The notes under the pieces were generated by a model that was not told where the DNA came from, did not search any database, and worked only from the letters and a program-made list of their open reading frames with translations. A program made the translations under genes and the position numbers. 64,000 nucleotides of DNA from Mycolicibacterium chitae (GTDB lineage: Bacteria > Actinomycetota > Actinomycetes > Mycobacteriales > Mycobacteriaceae), in contig NZ_LR134355.1 in the NCBI RefSeq assembly GCF_900637205.1, positions 2,108,001 through 2,172,000 on the forward strand, read 5' to 3'. The first letter of the stretch is position 1. Each line of letters starts with the position of its first letter. Of this stretch, positions 31,076 through 40,434 are shown piece by piece.

Positions 31076-33799
31076 GTGAGCCCCGCCGCGACTGACACCG
31101 CATCCGAAACCGCGTCGACCACGAAGTCCACGCTCATGTTGCTCGACGGCAACTCGTTGGCATTCCGGGCGTTTTACGCCCTGCCCGCGGAGAACTTCAA
31201 GACCCGCGGCGGGCTGACCACCAACGCGGTCTACGGCTTCACCGCCATGCTGATCAACCTGCTGCGCGACGAGGGGCCCACCCATATCGCCGCCGCCTTC
31301 GACGTGTCCCGGCAGACCTTCCGCAAGGACAAGTACCCGGAGTACAAGGAAGGCCGGGCCGCCACCCCCGACGAGTTCCGCGGTCAGATCGACATCACCA
31401 AGGAGGTGCTGGCCGCTCTCGGCATCACCGTGCTGGCCGAGCCGGGCTTCGAGGCCGATGACATCATCGCGACGCTGGCCACCCAGGCGGAGTCCGAGGG
31501 CTACCGGGTGCTGGTGGTCACCGGCGACCGCGACTCGCTGCAACTGGTCAGCGACGACGTCACGGTGCTCTACCCGCGCAAGGGGGTCAGCGAGCTCACC
31601 CGGTTCACCCCCGAGGCCGTGGTGGAGAAGTACGGCCTGACCCCGCAGCAGTACCCGGACTTCGCCGCGCTGCGCGGCGACCCGAGCGACAACCTGCCCG
31701 GCATCCCCGGGGTGGGGGAGAAGACCGCCACCAAGTGGATCAACGAGTACGGCTCGCTGCAGTCGCTGGTCGACAACGCCGACGCGGTCAAGGGCAAGGT
31801 CGGCGACTCGCTGCGCGCCAACCTGGCCTCGGTGATCCTCAACCGGGAGCTCACCGACCTGGTCAAGGACGTGCCGCTGCCGCAGACCCCGGACACGCTG
31901 CGGATGCAGCCGTGGGACCGCGATCTGATCCATCGGCTGTTCGACGACCTCGAGTTCCGGGTGCTGCGCGACCGCTTGTTCGACACGCTGGCCTCGGCCG
32001 ACCCGGAGGTCGACGAGGGGTTCGACGTGCGCGGAGGCCTGCTGGCCCCCGGCACGGTGGCCGCCTGGCTCGCCGATCACGTCAACGACGGGCAGCGCGC
32101 CGGGCTCGCGGTGGTCGGCACGCACCTGGCCTTCGATGCCGACGCCACCGCGCTGGCGATCGCCGCCGCCGACGGCGAGGGCGCCTACCTCGACACCGCG
32201 ACCCTGACCCCCGAGGACGATGCGGCGCTGGGCGCCTGGCTGGCCGACGCCGATGCGCCCAAGGCGCTGCACGAGGCCAAGTGGGCCATGCACGACCTGG
32301 AGGGCCGCGGCTGGACCCTCGCCGGCGTCACCTCCGACACCGCCCTGGCCGCCTACCTGGTGCGCCCCGGGCAACGCAGCTTCGCCCTGGACGACCTCTC
32401 GCTGCGCTACCTGCGCCGCGAGCTGCGCGCCGATACCCCTGAGCAGCAACAGCTTTCGCTGCTGGATGACTCCGACGGCGTCGATGACCAGGCGGTGCAG
32501 ACGCTGATCCTGCGGGCCCGCGCCGTCGTCGACCTCGCCGCCGCTCTCGACGAGGAACTGGCCCGCATCGAGTCCGCGGCGCTGCTCACCGACATGGAAC
32601 TGCCCGTGCAGTCGGTGCTGGCCGGCCTCGAGACCCGCGGCATCGCGATCGACCTGGACAGGCTGACCGCGCTGCAGAGCAAGTTCGGCGACCAGATCCG
32701 CGACGCCGCCGAGGCCGCGTACGCGGTGATCGGCAAGCAGATCAACCTCGGTTCGCCCAAGCAGTTGCAGGTGGTGCTGTTCGACGAACTCGAGATGCCG
32801 AAGACCAAGCGCACCAAGACCGGCTACACCACCGACGCCGACGCGCTGCAGTCCCTGTTCGACAAGACCGGCCACCCGTTCCTGCAGCACCTGTTGGCCC
32901 ACCGCGACGTCACGCGGCTGAAGGTGACCGTCGACGGCCTGCTGAACGCGGTGGCCTCCGACGGCCGCATCCACACCACCTTCAACCAGACGATCGCGGC
33001 GACCGGCCGGCTCTCCTCGACCGAGCCCAACCTGCAGAACATCCCGATCCGCACCGAGGCCGGCCGGGAGATCCGCGATGCGTTTGTGGTCGGTGAGGGC
33101 TACGGCGAGTTGATGACCGCGGACTACAGCCAGATCGAGATGCGGATCATGGCGCACCTGTCCCGCGACGAGGGCCTCATCGAAGCGTTCAACACCGGCG
33201 AGGATCTGCACTCGTTCGTGGCGTCGCGGGCGTTCGGCGTCGAGATCGACGAGGTCACCGCCGAGCTGCGGCGCCGGGTCAAGGCGATGTCCTACGGCCT
33301 GGCGTACGGCCTGTCGGCCTACGGGCTGGCGTCCCAGCTGAAGATCTCCACCGAAGAGGCCAAGGGGCAGATGGACCAGTACTTCGCCCGATTCGGCGGG
33401 GTGCGCGACTACCTGCAGTCGGTGGTCGACCAGGCCCGCAAGGACGGCTACACCTCGACGGTGCTGGGCCGGCGCCGCTACCTGCCGGAACTCGACAGCA
33501 GCAACCGGCAGGTCCGGGAGAGCGCCGAACGCGCGGCGCTGAACGCCCCCATCCAGGGCAGCGCGGCCGACATCATCAAGGTCGCGATGATCGAGGTCGA
33601 CAAGGCGTTCACCGAGCAGAAGCTGAAGTCGCGGATGCTGCTCCAGGTGCACGACGAGTTGCTGTTCGAGGTCGCCGAGGGCGAACGCGAACAGGTCGAC
33701 GCGCTGGTGCGGGAGAAGATGGGCGGGGCCTATCCGCTGGACGTGCCGTTGGAGGTGTCGGTGGGCTACGGGCGCAGCTGGGACGCCGCCGCGCACTAG
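31076..33799 (+). CDS. polA: DNA polymerase I
   Basis: PolA fills gaps and removes RNA primers during lagging-strand synthesis and excision repair. The 907-residue protein has the 5'-nuclease domain (LLDGNSLAFRAFYALP, EADDIIATLA, TGDRDSLQLV, GDPSDNLPGIPGVGEKTA). A middle domain lacks an intact 3'-5' exonuclease acidic set, as in other mycobacterial PolA. The polymerase domain has LSSTEPNLQNIPIRTEAGREIRDAF, DYSQIEMRIMAHLS, RRRVKAMSYGLAYG and the final catalytic VHDELLFEV. GTG at 31076 is chosen by similarity in length and by the adjoining -10 element. It is followed twelve bases later by a membrane exporter gene. Confidence 0.97.
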   Translation: MSPAATDTASETASTTKSTLMLLDGNSLAFRAFYALPAENFKTRGGLTTNAVYGFTAMLINLLRDEGPTHIAAAFDVSRQTFRKDKYPEYKEGRAATPDEFRGQIDITKEVLAALGITVLAEPGFEADDIIATLATQAESEGYRVLVVTGDRDSLQLVSDDVTVLYPRKGVSELTRFTPEAVVEKYGLTPQQYPDFAALRGDPSDNLPGIPGVGEKTATKWINEYGSLQSLVDNADAVKGKVGDSLRANLASVILNRELTDLVKDVPLPQTPDTLRMQPWDRDLIHRLFDDLEFRVLRDRLFDTLASADPEVDEGFDVRGGLLAPGTVAAWLADHVNDGQRAGLAVVGTHLAFDADATALAIAAADGEGAYLDTATLTPEDDAALGAWLADADAPKALHEAKWAMHDLEGRGWTLAGVTSDTALAAYLVRPGQRSFALDDLSLRYLRRELRADTPEQQQLSLLDDSDGVDDQAVQTLILRARAVVDLAAALDEELARIESAALLTDMELPVQSVLAGLETRGIAIDLDRLTALQSKFGDQIRDAAEAAYAVIGKQINLGSPKQLQVVLFDELEMPKTKRTKTGYTTDADALQSLFDKTGHPFLQHLLAHRDVTRLKVTVDGLLNAVASDGRIHTTFNQTIAATGRLSSTEPNLQNIPIRTEAGREIRDAFVVGEGYGELMTADYSQIEMRIMAHLSRDEGLIEAFNTGEDLHSFVASRAFGVEIDEVTAELRRRVKAMSYGLAYGLSAYGLASQLKISTEEAKGQMDQYFARFGGVRDYLQSVVDQARKDGYTSTVLGRRRYLPELDSSNRQVRESAERAALNAPIQGSAADIIKVAMIEVDKAFTEQKLKSRMLLQVHDELLFEVAEGEREQVDALVREKMGGAYPLDVPLEVSVGYGRSWDAAAH

Positions 33800-33810
33800 C
33801 CACCGGGATC

Positions 33811-35019
33811 ATGAGCGAACAGCAGATCGGATACATCGCCCGGTTGGGCGCCGCGATGGCGGCGTCCAACTATCCGGTCACGATGGTTCGCCAGATGATC
33901 GAGCGCGCCTCAGCGGTGTACGGGTTGAAGACCGACTTCATCGCGCTGCCCAACCACGTGCAGGTCGTCGACTCGGCCGCGGAGTCCGGGTCCGTGGTCA
34001 AGGCCGCCCACATCGGTGGTGATCTGCGCTTCGACCAGACGTTCCCGCTGGCGGGGTTGGTCTCCGACACGCTGCACGGGCGAATCGACCCGGTCGCCGG
34101 TGAGACCCGGCTGGACCGGGTCGAGGAACTGCCCCAGCCCTATCCGAGTTGGGTGACGGTACTGGGCTACGGGGTGTGGAGCGCGGGCCTGGCGCTGGTG
34201 CTGGAACCGACCGTCCTCAACGTGCTGGCGGCCGCGGTGCTCGGGATGATGGTCGGGCTGTTCTGGGTGGCCGGCCAACGGATCCCCGGCCTGGGTCATC
34301 TGGTGCCGGTGTTCAGCGCGTTCGCGGTCACGGCCATCTGCATCCTCGGCGCGCGCCACCTCGAGCTGGACCACGTCGGATTGCGCGCGCTGATACCGCC
34401 GCTGGCGATGTTCCTGCCCGGGGCGGCCATCACGCTGGCGGTCATCGAGTTGACCTCGCGCGACGTCATCTCGGGCTCCAGCCGGTTGATCGCGGGTTTC
34501 GTGCAGATCGTCCAGCTGGCCTTCGGCATCATCATCGCCGCGCAACTGCTCGGTCTGGACGAGAGCCAGCTGAGTCCGGAGGCGGTCAACAAGATCGGGC
34601 CGTGGGCGCCGTGGCTCGGTGTCGTGGTCTATGCGGTGGGCGTGATGTTGTTCATGGCGCCGCCGCGCTCCTTCCTGCCGTGGCTGGTCGCCATCTCGGG
34701 CATCGCGTACGCCGCGCAGTTCGTGGGGGACCTGGTGCTGGGCAGTTATGCCAGTGGTTTCTGCGGCGGCCTCGCGCTGTCGGTCGCGGCGCTGCTGATG
34801 TCGCGGCTGCGGGGATCGCCGCCGGCGATCACGATGATCCTGCCCGGCTTCTGGTTGCTGGTGCCGGGGTCGATGGGGCTGATCGGGGTCACCGAGGTGT
34901 TCGGGGCCGACGGCGACGCGGCCCTGCCCGCCACGTTGATCTCGATGATCTCGGTGGCGTTCGGGCTGCAGGCCGGCCTGGTGCTGTGGCGCGCGTTCCG
35001 GCGTCAGCCCGCCCGGTAG
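33811..35019 (+). CDS. ThrE-like threonine/serine exporter family protein
   Basis: The 402-residue protein has an N-terminal soluble part (about residues 1-110: IGYIARLGAAMAASNYPVTMVRQMIERASAVYGL) followed by about ten membrane segments. This is the two-part arrangement of the ThrE/YjjP-YjjB family (DUF1212 plus DUF3815) in one chain, as in Corynebacterium ThrE. LPGAAITLAVIELTSRDVISGSSRLIAGF is a conserved family segment. It may export threonine, serine or dicarboxylates. It follows polA by 11 bases and ends 16 bases inside the convergent PrsW gene. Confidence 0.85.
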   Translation: MSEQQIGYIARLGAAMAASNYPVTMVRQMIERASAVYGLKTDFIALPNHVQVVDSAAESGSVVKAAHIGGDLRFDQTFPLAGLVSDTLHGRIDPVAGETRLDRVEELPQPYPSWVTVLGYGVWSAGLALVLEPTVLNVLAAAVLGMMVGLFWVAGQRIPGLGHLVPVFSAFAVTAICILGARHLELDHVGLRALIPPLAMFLPGAAITLAVIELTSRDVISGSSRLIAGFVQIVQLAFGIIIAAQLLGLDESQLSPEAVNKIGPWAPWLGVVVYAVGVMLFMAPPRSFLPWLVAISGIAYAAQFVGDLVLGSYASGFCGGLALSVAALLMSRLRGSPPAITMILPGFWLLVPGSMGLIGVTEVFGADGDAALPATLISMISVAFGLQAGLVLWRAFRRQPAR

Positions 35020-36176
35020 TTGGTCAGCCAGTGCAGCGTCGGCGCCGCGTAGGCGCGGGCCGCATACACCCGGTAGGTCTCGTCGTTGCGTAGCTCGACC
35101 ACGCGGTGGTCGCTGAAACCGCGGTCGATCCGGTCCTGGGCGAAGGCCAGCTCCACCACCTGCACGGCGAAGTGCCGCACGCCCTTGGCCGCGGCCCGGC
35201 CGCCGTGCTGGGAGGCCGCCGCGACCGCCGCCTTGCGGGTGCGCAGCGAACCCAACCAGGTGGCCTCGTTGGCCGTGATCACCCCCGCGGCCACCATGCC
35301 GGGCAGCTTTGCCGCGACCACCCGCTGCTCGCGCCGCCGGCTGTGGATCGCCAGCGCGATGGCCAGCGCGAACATCGGCACCATCCATAGCAGGTACACG
35401 CCGAAGTAGGCCTTCGGTCCCAGCAGTGCGGAGGCGTTCCACAGTCCGTGCAGCAGCACCGCGGCCAGGTAACCGGCCACCAGGTAGGCCACCTTGACGA
35501 CGGTGTGGCGTTGCTGCAGGGCGAGGTATACCGCGATGCCGATGCACGTGGTGAACAGCGGATGGGCGAACGGCGCCATGATCAGCCGCAGGCCCGCGGT
35601 CGCCAGCGACGCGGCCACGGTCTCCCCGCTGGCGATGTAGAAGATGTCCTCCATCCAGGCGAAACCGGCGCCGACCAGCCCGGCGAACACCAGCGCGTCG
35701 GTCATCGAGTTGAGCTCGAGGCGGCGCCGTCCGGTCATCATGAGCAGCAGGAACAGCCCCTTGGCGGCCTCTTCGATGGCCGGCGCCCCGATCGCGACGG
35801 TGAAGAAGCTGGTCGCCGACTCGGTGGTGGCGGCGGGGTTGATGGCGTATTCGAACGCCACCTCGAGGATCACCGAGATCACGATCGCGACCGACGCGCC
35901 CCACAGGAACGCCAGGATCAGCAACCGCGGCGGCTCGGGCTCCCAGCGGTCCAACCACAGGTAGGCGCCCACCACGACGGTCATCGCGACGGTGGTCAGC
36001 ACAAAACCGACGACCGCGCCGCCCGGGTTGGTCGCGACGATCAACACCAGGATCAGCGCGGTCAGGGTGCCGAGCGCGATGATGACGGCCAGCGGCGCGC
36101 CGACCTTGCGGACTTTGGTCGGCAGCGCGGGGGCCAGCGGGGGCGGCGGCTGCTGCGGCAGCACGGGATATTGCAC
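35004..36176 (-). CDS. PrsW-family intramembrane metalloprotease
   Basis: The 390-residue protein has an N-terminal Pro-rich cytoplasmic stretch, eight or so membrane segments, and the PrsW motifs: AIGAPAIEEAAKGLFLLL (EEXXK), GFAWMEDIFYI (with acidic residue after the aromatic motif), FAHPLFTTCIGIAV (with the metal His) and LLHGLWNASAL (final His and Asn). Family members cleave transmembrane proteins such as anti-sigma factors. A C-terminal extension of about 100 residues lies outside the core. The substrate here is unknown. Confidence 0.87.
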   Translation of the reverse strand: MQYPVLPQQPPPPLAPALPTKVRKVGAPLAVIIALGTLTALILVLIVATNPGGAVVGFVLTTVAMTVVVGAYLWLDRWEPEPPRLLILAFLWGASVAIVISVILEVAFEYAINPAATTESATSFFTVAIGAPAIEEAAKGLFLLLMMTGRRRLELNSMTDALVFAGLVGAGFAWMEDIFYIASGETVAASLATAGLRLIMAPFAHPLFTTCIGIAVYLALQQRHTVVKVAYLVAGYLAAVLLHGLWNASALLGPKAYFGVYLLWMVPMFALAIALAIHSRRREQRVVAAKLPGMVAAGVITANEATWLGSLRTRKAAVAAASQHGGRAAAKGVRHFAVQVVELAFAQDRIDRGFSDHRVVELRNDETYRVYAARAYAAPTLHWLTNYRAG

Positions 36177-36240
36177 GTCAAGGAGGTTAGCTGGCGGCAG
36201 GCGGAAAAACCGGTAGCCGGGTGCTGCGACGCAGACGGGT

Positions 36241-36310
36241 TTGTCCAGCGTGTGCGTAGTGAAGTAGGCTCAGGGGGTACTCGTGTGCGTACGTTCGCGC
36301 GAGTCGCACA
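36241..36310 (+). promoter_or_regulatory. rpsA promoter and structured leader
   Basis: TTGTCC (36241-36246) and TAGGCT (36265-36270), spaced 18 bases, form a good SigA-type promoter with a start near 36277. The leader of about 95 bases contains TGTGCG (36284-36289) and its complement CGCACA (36305-36310), able to form a hairpin with a GC-rich interior, a possible site for autoregulation by S1. A GGAG at about 36355 is rather far from the ATG. Confidence 0.5.
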
Positions 36311-36371
36311 GATTCACCAGAACAAAACATCCTGTCCCTACGATTGAACCTGTCCGGAGCAACCCAACAAT

Positions 36372-37811
36372 ATGCCAAGTCCCTCCGTCACCTCGCCGCA
36401 AGTAGCCATCAACGACATTGGCTCGGCTGAGGATTTTCTGGCCGCCATCGACAAGACCATCAAATACTTCAACGATGGCGACATCGTCGAAGGGACCATC
36501 GTCAAGGTCGACCGCGACGAAGTCCTGCTCGACATCGGTTACAAGACCGAAGGCGTCATCCCTTCCCGTGAGCTGTCCATCAAGCACGACGTCGACCCCA
36601 ATGAGGTTGTGTCCGTCGGCGACGAGGTCGAAGCTCTGGTCCTCACCAAGGAGGACAAGGAAGGCCGCCTGATCCTGTCCAAGAAGCGCGCACAGTACGA
36701 GCGCGCCTGGGGCACCATCGAAGAGCTCAAGGAGAAGGACGAGGCCGTCAAGGGCACCGTCATCGAGGTCGTCAAGGGCGGCCTGATCCTCGACATCGGC
36801 CTGCGCGGCTTCCTGCCGGCGTCGCTGGTGGAGATGCGTCGCGTCCGCGATCTGCAGCCGTACATCGGCAAGGAGATCGAGGCCAAGATCATCGAGCTGG
36901 ACAAGAACCGCAACAACGTGGTGCTGTCCCGCCGCGCCTGGCTGGAGCAGACCCAGTCCGAGGTCCGCAGCGAGTTCCTCAACCAGCTCACCAAGGGCGC
37001 CATCCGCAAGGGTGTGGTGTCCTCCATCGTCAACTTCGGCGCCTTCGTCGATCTCGGCGGTGTCGACGGCCTGGTGCACGTCTCCGAGCTGTCCTGGAAG
37101 CACATCGACCATCCGTCCGAGGTGGTCCAGGTGGGCGACGAGGTCACCGTCGAGGTGCTCGACGTCGACATGGATCGCGAGCGGGTTTCGTTGTCGCTCA
37201 AGGCGACTCAGGAAGATCCGTGGCGTCACTTCGCCCGCACGCACGCCATCGGGCAGATCGTGCCGGGCAAGGTCACCAAGCTGGTGCCGTTCGGTGCGTT
37301 CGTCCGCGTCGAGGAGGGCATCGAGGGCCTGGTGCACATCTCCGAGCTGGCCGAGCGCCACGTGGAGGTGCCGGATCAGGTGGTCACCGTCGGCGACGAC
37401 GCGATGGTCAAGGTCATCGACATCGACCTCGATCGGCGCCGGATCTCGCTGAGCCTCAAGCAGGCCAACGAGGACTACACCGACGAGTTCGACCCGTCGA
37501 AGTACGGCATGGCCGACAGCTACGACGAGCAGGGGAACTACATCTTCCCCGAGGGCTTCGACGCCGAGACCAACGAGTGGCTCGAGGGCTTCGACAAGCA
37601 GCGGCACGAGTGGGAGGCCCGGTACGCCGAGGCCGAGCGTCGCCACAAGATGCACACCGCGCAGATGGAGAAGTTCGCCGCGGCCGAGGCCGAGGAGCTG
37701 GCTCGCCCGGTGTCCAACGGCTCGTCCCGCTCGGAGGAGTCGGCCGGTGGTTCGTTGGCCAGCGACGCCCAGCTCGCCGCGCTGCGCGAGAAGCTGGCCG
37801 GCAACGCCTAA
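36372..37811 (+). CDS. rpsA: 30S ribosomal protein S1
   Basis: S1 helps bind mRNA at the 30S subunit and has roles in trans-translation. The 479-residue protein has four S1 OB domains at about residues 36-105, 123-188, 209-277 and 294-363 (for example GTIVKVDRDEVLLDIGYKTEGVIP and KGVVSSIVNFGAFVDLGGVDGLVHVSELSW), followed by a variable C-terminal tail with an acidic and Ser-rich end. The ATG at 36372 gives MPSPSVTSPQVAINDIGS as in mycobacterial S1 proteins. It is monocistronic, closed by a hairpin terminator. Confidence 0.98.
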   Translation: MPSPSVTSPQVAINDIGSAEDFLAAIDKTIKYFNDGDIVEGTIVKVDRDEVLLDIGYKTEGVIPSRELSIKHDVDPNEVVSVGDEVEALVLTKEDKEGRLILSKKRAQYERAWGTIEELKEKDEAVKGTVIEVVKGGLILDIGLRGFLPASLVEMRRVRDLQPYIGKEIEAKIIELDKNRNNVVLSRRAWLEQTQSEVRSEFLNQLTKGAIRKGVVSSIVNFGAFVDLGGVDGLVHVSELSWKHIDHPSEVVQVGDEVTVEVLDVDMDRERVSLSLKATQEDPWRHFARTHAIGQIVPGKVTKLVPFGAFVRVEEGIEGLVHISELAERHVEVPDQVVTVGDDAMVKVIDIDLDRRRISLSLKQANEDYTDEFDPSKYGMADSYDEQGNYIFPEGFDAETNEWLEGFDKQRHEWEARYAEAERRHKMHTAQMEKFAAAEAEELARPVSNGSSRSEESAGGSLASDAQLAALREKLAGNA

Positions 37812-37840
37812 GGCTGCGATCGACAGTTAGACAACGGAAA

Positions 37841-37865
37841 TCCCCGGCTCCTCGCGAGCCGGGGA
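37841..37865 (+). terminator. rpsA terminator
   Basis: TCCCCGGCTC pairs perfectly with GAGCCGGGGA around the loop CTCGC, 29 bases after the rpsA stop. It is followed by a weakly T-rich stretch (GTTCTGCTTT). Confidence 0.8.
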
Positions 37866-37904
37866 GTTCTGCTTTGTCCGGCCCTCTCATGCGGGCATGC
37901 GCTT

Positions 37905-37927
37905 TTGACAATGATTTTCATTATCAA
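37905..37927. promoter_or_regulatory. Zur-box-like operator upstream of the AztD-like gene
   Basis: The arms TTGACAATGA (37905-37914) and TCATTATCAA (37918-37927) are reverse complements at nine of ten positions around TTT. The AATGATTTTCATT core fits the Zur/Fur box type, and its AT-richness stands out in this DNA. It ends 14 bases before the ATG of the lipoprotein gene, overlapping the likely promoter. Confidence 0.7.
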
Positions 37928-37941
37928 GTTGACTGTGCGGC

Positions 37942-39165
37942 ATGCTGACGCCGAACCGCCTCCTCGCCGCCCTGTCCGTGCCGCTCTTCGTTGCCGGCTG
38001 TGGAGCGGGAACACCCGAGCCCACTTCGGCGCCGGAGCCCGCCGCGCAACCGGTCGAGCAGACCGCGCCCTCGCCGCGGCTGGTGCTCAGCTACGACGGC
38101 GGTCTGCTGGTCCTTGATGCCGAGAGTCTGCAGCAGGTGGCTGACGTACCGATGCCCGGCTTCGTGCGGCTCAACCCCGCCCACAACGGCCGGCACGTGC
38201 TGGTGTCGCAGTCCGACGGCTTCGTGGTCTTCGACACCGGCACCTGGACCGAGGCGCACGGCGACCACGGCCATCACTACACCGCCGAGCCGCGGCTCAC
38301 CGACACGCGGTTCGGCGGCAGCAAGCCCGGGCACGTGGTCGCCCACGACGGTGTCCTGACCTTGTTCAGCGACGGCACCGGCGCGGTGGAGAAGGTCGAT
38401 CCCGAGGGCCTGCTCGACGATGCCGGCGGTGTCGAGGCCACGACCGTCACGACCACCGAGCCACACCACGGGGTGGCCGTCGGCCGCGCGGACGGCTCGG
38501 TGGTGCTCAGCGTCGGTGACGCCGAATCCCGTTCCGGCATCGAGATTCTCGACAGCGCGGGTCGTCGGATCGCCGGCAACGACCAGTGCCCGGGGCTGCA
38601 CGGCGCCGCCGAGGCCGCCGAGGGTGTCGTGACCTTCGGCTGTCAGGACGGGATGCTGATCGTGCGGGGCAACGAGATCCGCAAGGTGACCAGTCCGGAC
38701 CCCTACGGCCGCATCGGAAATCCGGCGGGCAGCCCCGCCTCCCCGGTGGTGCTGGGCGACTACAAGACGGACCCGGAGGCGGACTTGGAACGCCCGCAAC
38801 AGTTCACCCTGATCGACACCGCAACCGGCCAACTCACCGTGGTGCCGCTCGACGTCAGCTACAGCTTCCGGTCGCTGGATCGCGGACCCGACGGGGAAGC
38901 GGTGATCCTGGGTACCGACGGGGCGCTGCACGTGTTCGACCCGGCGACCGCGGCCCGGATCGGACACTTCGCGGCCATCGACGGCTGGACCGAACCGGAT
39001 CAGTGGCAGTCGCCCATGCCGAACCTGTTCGTGCAGGACGGCATCGCCTACGTCAGCGATCCGGCCGCCCGCCGACTGGTCGCCGTCGATCTCGCGACCG
39101 GCGAGCACCTCGCGGAAACCACGCTGAGCCGGCCGACCATCGAGCTGACCGGAGTGCCCGGCTGA
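37942..39165 (+). CDS. AztD-like zinc-binding lipoprotein (beta-propeller)
   Basis: The 407-residue protein has a lipoprotein signal with lipobox VAGC (Cys20), a Pro-rich linker, then a repetitive beta-propeller-like chain. A His-rich loop AHGDHGHHY near residues 105-113 lies within its first third, the kind of zinc site seen in AztD, the periplasmic chaperone that hands zinc to the AztC binding protein. A second His pair occurs at TTTEPHHGVAV. The Zur-like operator directly upstream implies expression under zinc shortage. No aztABC genes lie in the window. It is set between rpsA and coaE. The His-rich loop and the operator are the strongest evidence; the overall fold is inferred. Confidence 0.75.
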   Translation: MLTPNRLLAALSVPLFVAGCGAGTPEPTSAPEPAAQPVEQTAPSPRLVLSYDGGLLVLDAESLQQVADVPMPGFVRLNPAHNGRHVLVSQSDGFVVFDTGTWTEAHGDHGHHYTAEPRLTDTRFGGSKPGHVVAHDGVLTLFSDGTGAVEKVDPEGLLDDAGGVEATTVTTTEPHHGVAVGRADGSVVLSVGDAESRSGIEILDSAGRRIAGNDQCPGLHGAAEAAEGVVTFGCQDGMLIVRGNEIRKVTSPDPYGRIGNPAGSPASPVVLGDYKTDPEADLERPQQFTLIDTATGQLTVVPLDVSYSFRSLDRGPDGEAVILGTDGALHVFDPATAARIGHFAAIDGWTEPDQWQSPMPNLFVQDGIAYVSDPAARRLVAVDLATGEHLAETTLSRPTIELTGVPG

Positions 39166-39195
39166 TCGCCCCGTGCGGCCTGCAAGACTGTCGGG

Positions 39196-40434
39196 GTGTT
39201 GCGTATTGGATTGAGCGGTGGAATCGGGGCCGGGAAGTCAACGGTGTCCGCGACATTCACAGAGTGTGGCGGGATCGTCGTCGACGGGGATGTGATCGCG
39301 CGGGAAGTCGTCGAGCCCGGTACCGAGGGGCTGGCGAAGCTGGTCGACGCGTTCGGTCGGGACATCCTGCACGACAGCGGGCCCCAGGCCGGAGCCCTGA
39401 ACCGCCCCGCGCTGGCCGCCATCGCGTTCAGCGACGATGACAAGCGCGCCACCCTCAACGGCATCGTGCACCCGCTGGTGGCGCACCGCCGCTCGGAGCT
39501 GATCGCCGCGGCGGTCGAGGCGCACGAGAGCCCGGTGATCATCGAGGACATCCCGCTGCTGGTGGAATCGCAGATGGCGCCGATGTTCCCGCTGGTGATC
39601 ATCGTGCACGCCGAGGTCGAGACCAGGGTGGCGCGGCTGATGGAGCACCGCGGCTTCAGTGAGGAGGACGCGCGGGCGCGGATCGCCGCCCAGGCCACCG
39701 AGGAGCAGCGCCGCGCGGTCGCCGATGTGTGGTTGGACAACTCCGGTACGGCCGGCGACCTCAAGGAACGCGCCCGCGCGTTGTGGCACGAGCGGATCCT
39801 GCCGTTCTCGCACAACCTGCAGCATCGCGAACCGGCGCGCGCCGAGGTGCGGCTGGTGCCGTCGGATCCGTCCTGGCCGGCCCAGGCCGCGCGGATCGTC
39901 AACCGGTTGAACACCGCCGGCGGGCATCGGGTGCGCCGCATCGACCACATCGGGTCGACGGCGGTACCCGGGCTGGACGCCAAGGACGTCATCGACATCC
40001 AGGTGACCGTCGATTCGTTGGCCACCGCCGACGAACTCACCGAGGGCCTGCTGGCCGCGGGCTACCTGCGCCTCGAGAACATCACGGCCGACGTGCCAAA
40101 ACCTAACGGCCGCAGCACCGTTGGGGAATTCGACCACACCGACGACGCGTCGCTGTGGCGCAAGCGCTACTTCAAGTCCGCGGACCCGGGCCGGCCCACC
40201 AACGTCCACGTCCGAGTGGACGGCTGGCCGAATCAGCAGTTTGCGCTGCTGTTCACCGACTGGATCGCGGCCAACCCGGGCGTGCAGGCCGACTATCTGG
40301 CCGCCAAACGCCATGCCCACGAGCGGGGCGGCGGCGACATCGGTGCCTACGCCGAGGCCAAGGAACCCTGGTTCCTCGACGCCTACCGCCGGGCCTGGGA
40401 GTGGGCGGACACGACGGGCTGGCGTCCACGCTGA
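39196..40434 (+). CDS. coaE: Dephospho-CoA kinase fused to a GrpB (UPF0157) domain
   Basis: CoaE phosphorylates dephospho-CoA, the last step of coenzyme A synthesis. The 412-residue protein has the P-loop GLSGGIGAGKSTV at the N-terminus, the DXD-like VDGDVIAREVVEPG, and IIEDIPLLVESQM (about residues 1-205). A GrpB-type domain follows (about 210-405), with VRLVPSDPSWPAQAARI, RIDHIGSTAVPGLDAKDVIDIQVTV and NVHVRVDGWPNQQFALLFTDW. Mycobacterial CoaE has the same fusion; the GrpB part has a nucleotidyltransferase-like fold of unsettled role. Start GTG at 39196. The stop shares one base with the next start codon (TGATG). Confidence 0.95.
   Translation: MLRIGLSGGIGAGKSTVSATFTECGGIVVDGDVIAREVVEPGTEGLAKLVDAFGRDILHDSGPQAGALNRPALAAIAFSDDDKRATLNGIVHPLVAHRRSELIAAAVEAHESPVIIEDIPLLVESQMAPMFPLVIIVHAEVETRVARLMEHRGFSEEDARARIAAQATEEQRRAVADVWLDNSGTAGDLKERARALWHERILPFSHNLQHREPARAEVRLVPSDPSWPAQAARIVNRLNTAGGHRVRRIDHIGSTAVPGLDAKDVIDIQVTVDSLATADELTEGLLAAGYLRLENITADVPKPNGRSTVGEFDHTDDASLWRKRYFKSADPGRPTNVHVRVDGWPNQQFALLFTDWIAANPGVQADYLAAKRHAHERGGGDIGAYAEAKEPWFLDAYRRAWEWADTTGWRPR

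Noticed and set aside
31049..33796. Long open frame opposite polA (about 915 codons)
   Set aside because: Antisense to polA, with composition dominated by Val, Gly, Asp and His as in frame shadows; no family resemblance.
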